Shown here one piece after another: positions 58,310 to 64,000 of a stretch of 64,000 nt of DNA. The translations under genes were made by a program, and so were the position numbers. How positions within the stretch are numbered: position 1 is the first letter of the stretch; each line of letters starts with the position of its first letter. The stretch lies in contig CM032663.1 in the NCBI GenBank assembly GCA_019095985.1, positions 20,978,258 to 21,042,257 on the forward strand. The letters are read 5' to 3'. The stretch is from Streblospio benedicti. Its lineage: Eukaryota; Annelida; Polychaeta; Spionida; Spionidae. The notes under the pieces were generated by a model. The model made no database searches. It saw only the letters and a list, made by a program, of their open reading frames with translations, and had not been told where the DNA came from.

Positions 58310-58825
58310 TGTAATGCACTGTTCACACCAACGAAGAATCCTGTACTTTAAATCGGCGAGCTCTGATATGAACCAGTTGCCGCTTTGGGATTAGTTATTT
58401 CCTGATTTGTTAAGGTTCCTTATGCCTTGAACCGGCTGCGATCAGGCTTTGATAAGCTTTCTTATGCTTTGATGCGATTACGGCACTTTAACTCTCACGG
58501 TTATCAAGCTCTGTTGTGCATTGATATGCTCTGTTAAGCCCTCTTACACATTGAAAAATGGCAAGATCACCGTTTTCATGCCGCTTTTGAACCAGAGCCA
58601 ATATAAGACTATTATATCTATATTATACTATTATACTATTATATACTGTACTATTATATTGGCGCTCTTGCCAAATGTCACACATTCATCCAAGCTTTCC
58701 CACCATTTACCACGACCCTGACGTTCTAATCAAGTTTTGATACACTCTGGTGCCGCTTTGCAAGCCGCATTAATCACTGTTAATGCGCCATCAATGCGCT
58801 GTTGGTGTGAACTTAGTATTAAGGA
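58310..58825. mobile_element. MITE with TGTTCACACCAAC inverted ends
   Basis: 'CTGTTCACACCAACGA' at the left and 'CTGTTGGTGTGAACTTAG' at the right are inverted. The interior has repeated 'GCTTTGATAAGCTTTCTTATG'-like 20-mers and TA-rich patches. No transposase. Confidence 0.65.
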
Positions 58826-59252
58826 AACATGTGAGCCTGTGATCTTGCTGTAATACATCCAGATGAACTGTGACTACAAAAGCCAATCATATTTCTGTAG
58901 CAATATCAATATAATTATATCTAGACTAATACATCACTGTACTTTTAAAGAACAGTCATTTACATGTATATGATTATAATCTCTGTAAAGCTGGAAAAGA
59001 TTCTAGAAAATTGCAACAATAAAACATGCGGGTTTCATTGCAGGTTCTATCAATGATTTTTAACAACCGAAGAGCCAGCAATGTAACACACTATTAAAAC
59101 CCACAACCGCACCTACAAAAGAAATTCAAACCCGCACCAACGCCCCATGCACAGCCAAAGCGACAATTTAGCCCGCAGCCTTCATCAAATTCGAGGGTAC
59201 AGACGCGGGGCGCCGGCTATGGGCCCCGCCCCATACAAGGCTTTGTTGTACA

Positions 59253-59894
59253 CCAATTAATTCTGTGCATACTGCATAGATAGGAAGATGTAACTTATTT
59301 TATGAATGTATGCTCTTTTTCTAAATACAGCAGACGGAACATCATGTTTATAATATTTTATTTACAAAGTTTCATTTAAAAACATTCATGGACAAATTAT
59401 TATGCATCTATGTAAATCGGCTAAAACTCCCATTGCAACAAATATGACCATTTATTTCCTGCGAATCTATGTGTTGTATTTGTAATATATATATAACATG
59501 CTAATAATAAACCAATAAAATACAGTTAAATGATACATGTACATGCTCGAGAATCCATTCAGAATTTTATGTAACCAATTAATTCTGTGCATACTGCATA
59601 GATAGGAAGATGTAACTTATTTTATGAATGTATGCTCTTTTTCTAAATACAGCAGACGGAACATCATGTTTATAATATTTTATTTACAAAGTTTCATTTA
59701 AAAACATTCATGGACAAATTATTATGCATCTATGTAAATCGGCTAAAACTCCCATTGCAACAAATATGACCATTTATTTCCTGCGAATCTATGTGTTGTA
59801 TTTGTAATATATATAACATGCTAATAATAAACCAATAAAATACAGTTAAATGATACATGTACATGCTCGAGAATCCATTCAGAATTTTATGTAA
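59253..59894. repeat. Near-perfect tandem duplication of ~322 bp
   Basis: 59253-59574 and 59575-59894 are the same sequence apart from a 2-bp difference in a short (TA)n run. The edges share 'CCAATTAATTCTGTGC' and 'CAGAATTTTATGTAA'. It is either a very recent duplication or an assembly duplication. Confidence 0.92.
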
Positions 59895-60284
59895 ATATGT
59901 TATTCTCGAGAACAATCGCCAAATCTTATAATACATTCTAAAATGCCTGCCTAGAAAAATAGGTGAGTAACAGCGATATTTTCAAATATTTAACATGTGA
60001 ACTTGGGAGAAGAGTTTTAATCAAAATAAAGGCTTTATAATGACAGTAAATTAATTATATACCCTGGATGATATTTGACCAAATCATGAGACTGTTGTCA
60101 TTTCTGAGACTGTCCTAATATTGCTGTCCTCGATCAGCTGGTTTCAATTGGGTACGTATTAGGCGTCTGATCATGAGGCTGCTTTCGGAAAAAAAAAATC
60201 AGTTAAAAAGTGATTGGCACTACTAGAAAGGATTACCTTAACATACTCTCTTATATATTTGTATGCATATCTCTTCTCATCATA

Positions 60285-61669
60285 CTAAAGGTTTAACACA
60301 ATCTGAGGGGTGTATTGTGGCTTTGCAGGTTGGTTGTTATAACCGGATGGTGCAGGCTGGTTGTGATAACCGGATGATGCTGGTTGGCTGTGATAACCGG
60401 ATGGTGCTGGTTGGTTGTGATAACCGGATGGTGCGGGTTGGCTGTGATATCCGGATGGTGCTGGTTGGCTGTGATAACCGGATGGGGCGGGTTGGCTGTG
60501 ATAACCGGATGGTGCTGGTTGGCTGTGATAACCGGATGGGGCGGGTTGGCTGTGATATCCGGATGGTGCTGGTTGGCTGTGATATCTGGATGGTGCTGGT
60601 TGGCTGTGATAACCGGATGGTGCGGGTTGGTAACCAGTAGCATGGGTGGGCTTGTAGTGATTATTAGATGGTGGTGGATGGTGATAAACGGGCTCTTTGA
60701 TAATCTTTATAGCAGTGTGAACCTCCAAATTTAAGCAACATACACTATTGGCATTGCAAAGGAAGCCTCCGACGTGTGTTGCACAGCTGATACTACAGGT
60801 TCCTCCCCTTGCAGCACAAACTTCTTCCAGTGACAATGTACTCGCTGCTGGTTGATATATGGTCACCACCTTGACATCTGGACCATTCCCATGATGTTTC
60901 CGCCTTCCTCTTCCATAACCATGACCACCACCACTAAGATGTTTCACGTGTACAATGCCATGACCTAGGCCATGACCTAACCCGAGGCCTAGTCCATTCT
61001 GATACCCGAGTCCTCCATAATCGTGATAATCGTGATAGTCTAGTCCGTATGTAGTTGAATGACCATAAGGATCAGAGTGTCCATAGCCATGATCTACAAC
61101 AACTTGATGAGATCCTCCGTGCGCATGGGAATAACCTTGATCCGCATGGTGAGAGTTTGATTCTCCATACACGCCTTTTCCATCATTTCCGTAGCTAAAA
61201 CTTATGAGAGGAGCATCATCGTGAGGATCGTGGCCATGACTACTACCGATTGGTATGAGGTTGTGAAGCAGTGGAACTGAAAACAGTGAATTATGATTTG
61301 AAAGAGGTATAAACAATTAATGACTATATATTTTCATCATTTGTGTTAATTTATAAAAAGGAAAGAACGATTATCATTGTATGCTGGATTTTACTACTAA
61401 AAAGTATAAATAAGCATTAATGGCATGCAATATTTTAATACATATTGCAGTCATTGAAGGACATTCATTGATTACACTGTTTCCATACAAGTCGTTTGAA
61501 CTGAAGTGTCAATACTATTTTAATTGAAAAATACTAATGAAATGATGAAAGTAGCCAATGAAAATAGATTGCATTTTGCATTACATATAGTTAGAACAAT
61601 ATTTTATCAACACTTACCTGCATTGTTGATTAAAATTGTCAGAAAAATAAAAACACATCTGCGATCCAT
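60285..61669 (-). CDS. Secreted QPAPSGYH-repeat protein with six-Cys module (cluster gene C, complete)
   Basis: Two exons, 61669-61618 (ATG, signal peptide MDRRCVFIFLTILINNAG, phase-1 donor) and 61276-60285, giving 347 residues. After the signal come a Gly/His/Tyr-rich region (GLGLGLGHGLGHG) and a basic stretch GRGRRKHHG that could be cleaved. A full cysteine module follows: C-AARGGT-C-SIS-C-ATHVGGFL-C-NANSV-CC. Then comes a C-terminal array of about ten 9-residue units (YHSQPAPSG), ending TPQIVLNL. Exon structure (short signal exon, phase-1 intron) matches the entry phase of genes A and B, which supports origin by tandem duplication. It is secreted; the function is not recognised. Repeat style suggests a structural matrix or adhesive protein, while the Cys framework resembles CLIP or beta-defensin scaffolds. 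Confidence 0.9.
60336..60640 (-). repeat. 27-bp coding tandem repeat (9-residue YHSQPAPSG)
   Basis: Eleven or so units of 27 bp with only a few variable positions (H/N, S/N, A/S). Open frames on the plus strand and other minus frames across it are shadows. Confidence 0.95.
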
Positions 61670-64000
61670 CTTTCCGCTGCTGCATTTAGGTTTTTTTCAT
61701 TGTTTCATTGTGAAGTTCTAGTTGTGCATAATCGTATTGTACAAGAAGACAGTTATTGCATATAATAGTTGCATAAGAATTGTGTATTCATTGCCTGTGG
61801 CAAGATGTTGCTCCGGGTTAGGTAATGTTATTCGAGCGCACAGTCTCAGCAATTACTTGAAGTGCGCTAGTGACCATGGCTAGAGGGATGCGGGAACATT
61901 GCCTTATTATTAGCGTTAATTTGTAGACTGTAATGTTTAATTTATCTTGACATTTGTAGTATTTAATAAATCTTGTCATTTGTGAAAAACAACAAAAACA
62001 AAAAACAAAACAAAAACAAAATCGCGAAACTATTCAGCTACAGCATGAAATAAGTGCAAATTCCAGGATGTTTTAATAACTGAAGCTCTAATTTTATCAA
62101 TAATAAAAATAGCACCAAATGAAATTTTACAACTATCATGAACTAGGAAACACGCCTATTCTCACAATTGAAAAAATGTAACCGTTAGCAATAACTGTGA
62201 GAAAAACTAGCGTAATGGTCCAGTAAATAAAATGATTAGGCTGGACAAAATGGTTGGCAAATGTTTAATGATTGAAATGGAATCATTGATAGGTATTATA
62301 TATTTTCTAAGAAAAAAAAAGTTTACTCAAGTTTACCTAGGAGAAAGTGGCCGCCATCATGAGTTTTCTAACAATTAAAAAACCTTTAGATCTTCTAAAT
62401 GATATCGATCAATTCATCATTCTTAAGTAAATTTAGCGTGCTGATGACATTAATGATGTTACATTTGCATATGGACATAAACCAAGATGGCCACCAAGAT
62501 AGTGGGCATGTGTATACATGCATAGACTGATTACTACAGAGTATTTTAAACTATGTAATAGTAACGTTTGCAAATGAGAAATGTAGTTAAATGTAATTGC
62601 ATAAAGCTATCTATTTCGTAATTGATTATTTACTTTTTTTTAAACATTCCAAATGGCTACCATGCAAGTCCATTTTGAACATTTTCTGCAGTATCTTTAA
62701 AACTGCTTGAATGAACACATTCAAACTTGGTACAATGCTTACATGCCTAAAGGCCATCACTTGTATTTAATTGTGGCATTTTGCCAATTTAAGTGTGATT
62801 TCCTGAAGGCCATTATAGGTCATTTTTGTCATTTTCTTCAATAGTTTCAATGCAGCTTGAGCCATGAGTTCCAAATTTAATACACTGCTCATATACCTAG
62901 TGACCATCATAAGTATACAATTTTGGCACTTTGCCAATCATCAAGGTGTTCTCTCCAGAAAGCCATTGGTGGGCAATTTTGGCATTTTTAGCTTGATACA
63001 TGACTTCCGTATTTCATAAAATATCATGGGAGTGGTGACCACAACCTACGCTGAACTTTGGCCCTTTGCTATCTAAATAAAAAGTGCTCAGAGAGCACAG
63101 CATTGTGTAGCAGTTTAAAGACATTCTAGTTTTTTCTACTTTCTTCAATACTCTCAATACATTTTGAACCACGAGCTACCAAATTTCATTCTATGTTCAC
63201 ATACGCAGTGACAGTCATAAATGTTCATCTTTGGCACTTTGCCAATTAAAGTGTGCTGGTTTAGTTCCATAATTCAACATTTTTATTGATAGGATCAATG
63301 CCTTTGACGACAAAATCTTCAAACTTGGTTCACTGTTTACATTCATCAAGATCATCATGAGTTTTCAATTTTGGCTATTTGCCAAGAAAAGTATAGGTTC
63401 CAGGGAGCAATTTTAAGTTTTTTTAAAAGATTTTATTATTGCTGAATTCCTGCGTGAACTACAACCTTCATCCTTATGCAATATCTTTATCGCCCATATG
63501 TCAAAGTTATTTTAGGGACGCCGTGTTCTTTGAACACTTTTGATCCAGTTATGTGAAAGTTTACATATCAACACTCTTCAAGGTGGTCACACATGATTTC
63601 GAGGATGGGTATACCCTTATTAGATGTGTTATTTCTTTACTACATAACAGAACATTTTTATATTTATGATTGATTATATCAGCTACTTCCTATACCATCA
63701 TACTAATGCACACTGCACATGCCTATCTTTCATAAACGCCTCCTCTATCCTCTTAAGCAAAGATGAATGGCATACACATGTGGCAGTTGGTGAACCCCAT
63801 TACCATGTTGTCGTTTCTCTAGACATGGATAATATTTATGGTCCTTTCTCTTTTGAGCTTTTCATCATTCTTTCATTTCACTGCTATTGCACTCTTCTAC
63901 TCCATGTCATTGGTTATTTTGATTTACATGGTCTATTGTGGCACATGTATTGATTTCATTTAAAGAATGTCTTCTGGTGCTGGTGAAAAGTCTCTAGCTG
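61670..64000. other. Right end: upstream region of gene C and dispersed repeats, no gene supported
   Basis: 61670-62300 is AT-rich upstream sequence of gene C with an A/C-rich run at 61985-62025. From about 62340 it carries degenerate copies of the GGCAAAGTGCC and GTGCTCAGAGAGCAC families, including 'AAAAAGTGCTCAGAGAGCAC' near 63080 and 'TTTGGCACTTTGCCAAT' twice. The frame at 63666-63953 has no recognisable domain. Confidence 0.6.

Larger units (their letters stand above)
57764..60284. other. Interval between cluster genes B and C
   Basis: 2.5 kb with a MITE (58310-58825), a recent 322-bp tandem duplication (59253-59894), and 'AACCCGCACC(C)ACAC' phrases at 57979, 58080 and 59100. The first exon of gene B is expected here but was not identified. 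A phase-1 candidate at 58227-58152 lacks a hydrophobic core. Confidence 0.5.

Noticed and set aside
60336-60640. Regular 27-bp repeats resembling a CRISPR array
   Set aside because: Repeats are contiguous, lack spacers, and encode a 9-residue protein repeat in frame.
63666-63953. 95-codon plus-strand frame at the right end
   Set aside because: No domain, no splice context, surrounded by dispersed repeats; composition like random AT-rich DNA.

Overview
This is a stretch of animal nuclear DNA. Genes are split by GT-AG introns, intergenic space is AT-rich, and tRNA-derived SINEs, LINE remnants, fold-back MITEs and a Penelope-like element are scattered through it. Gene content fits a lophotrochozoan invertebrate. 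A mollusc is my best guess, because the left-most gene resembles, from memory, the EGF-like shell-matrix proteins of pearl oysters and limpets. I could not check that.

Layout: (1) 495-10524, minus: a secreted EGF-domain gene with seven readable exons, running off the left edge. A Penelope-like retroelement framed by inverted repeats sits in intron 1, and a possible alternative signal-peptide exon lies at 2262-2400. (2) 14012-30796, plus: a MATE/SLC47 multidrug and toxin extrusion transporter in about 20 exons, with one pair of tandemly duplicated 100-nt exons that look mutually exclusive. A 4.8 kb transposon with ~1.5 kb inverted arms occupies one intron. (3) 31933-36447, minus: TTLL1, tubulin polyglutamylase, 12 exons. 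(4) 38063-44279, plus: TMEM41B, ER lipid scramblase, seven exons, head-to-head with TTLL1. Its first intron contains a LINE nested in an older LINE, with a SINE nested in turn. (5) 49322-49750, plus: TXNL4A (DIM1/U5-15kD) with an uninterrupted coding exon. (6) 51481-61669, minus: three tandem paralogous genes for secreted, repeat-rich proteins sharing a C-x6-C...CC cysteine module like a CLIP or beta-defensin scaffold. (7) 61670-64000: dispersed repeats with no gene I can support.

The housekeeping genes (2-5) have no evident functional link. MATE and TTLL1 converge with polyadenylation signals only about 14 bp apart, and TTLL1 and TMEM41B share a 1.6 kb divergent promoter interval. The three secreted genes form a real lineage-specific cluster, each built from one Cys-rich module joined to a different low-complexity repeat (PAPSY, QN-rich, or QPAPSGYH).

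The most interesting items are the mutually exclusive MATE exon pair, the six-cysteine repeat-protein cluster, the long-inverted-arm transposon with a DDTDV/LTGCDT protein, and the phase-compatible alternative first exon in the EGF gene. All exon models were read by eye from splice signals, reading phase and remembered homologues. No search or alignment was run.
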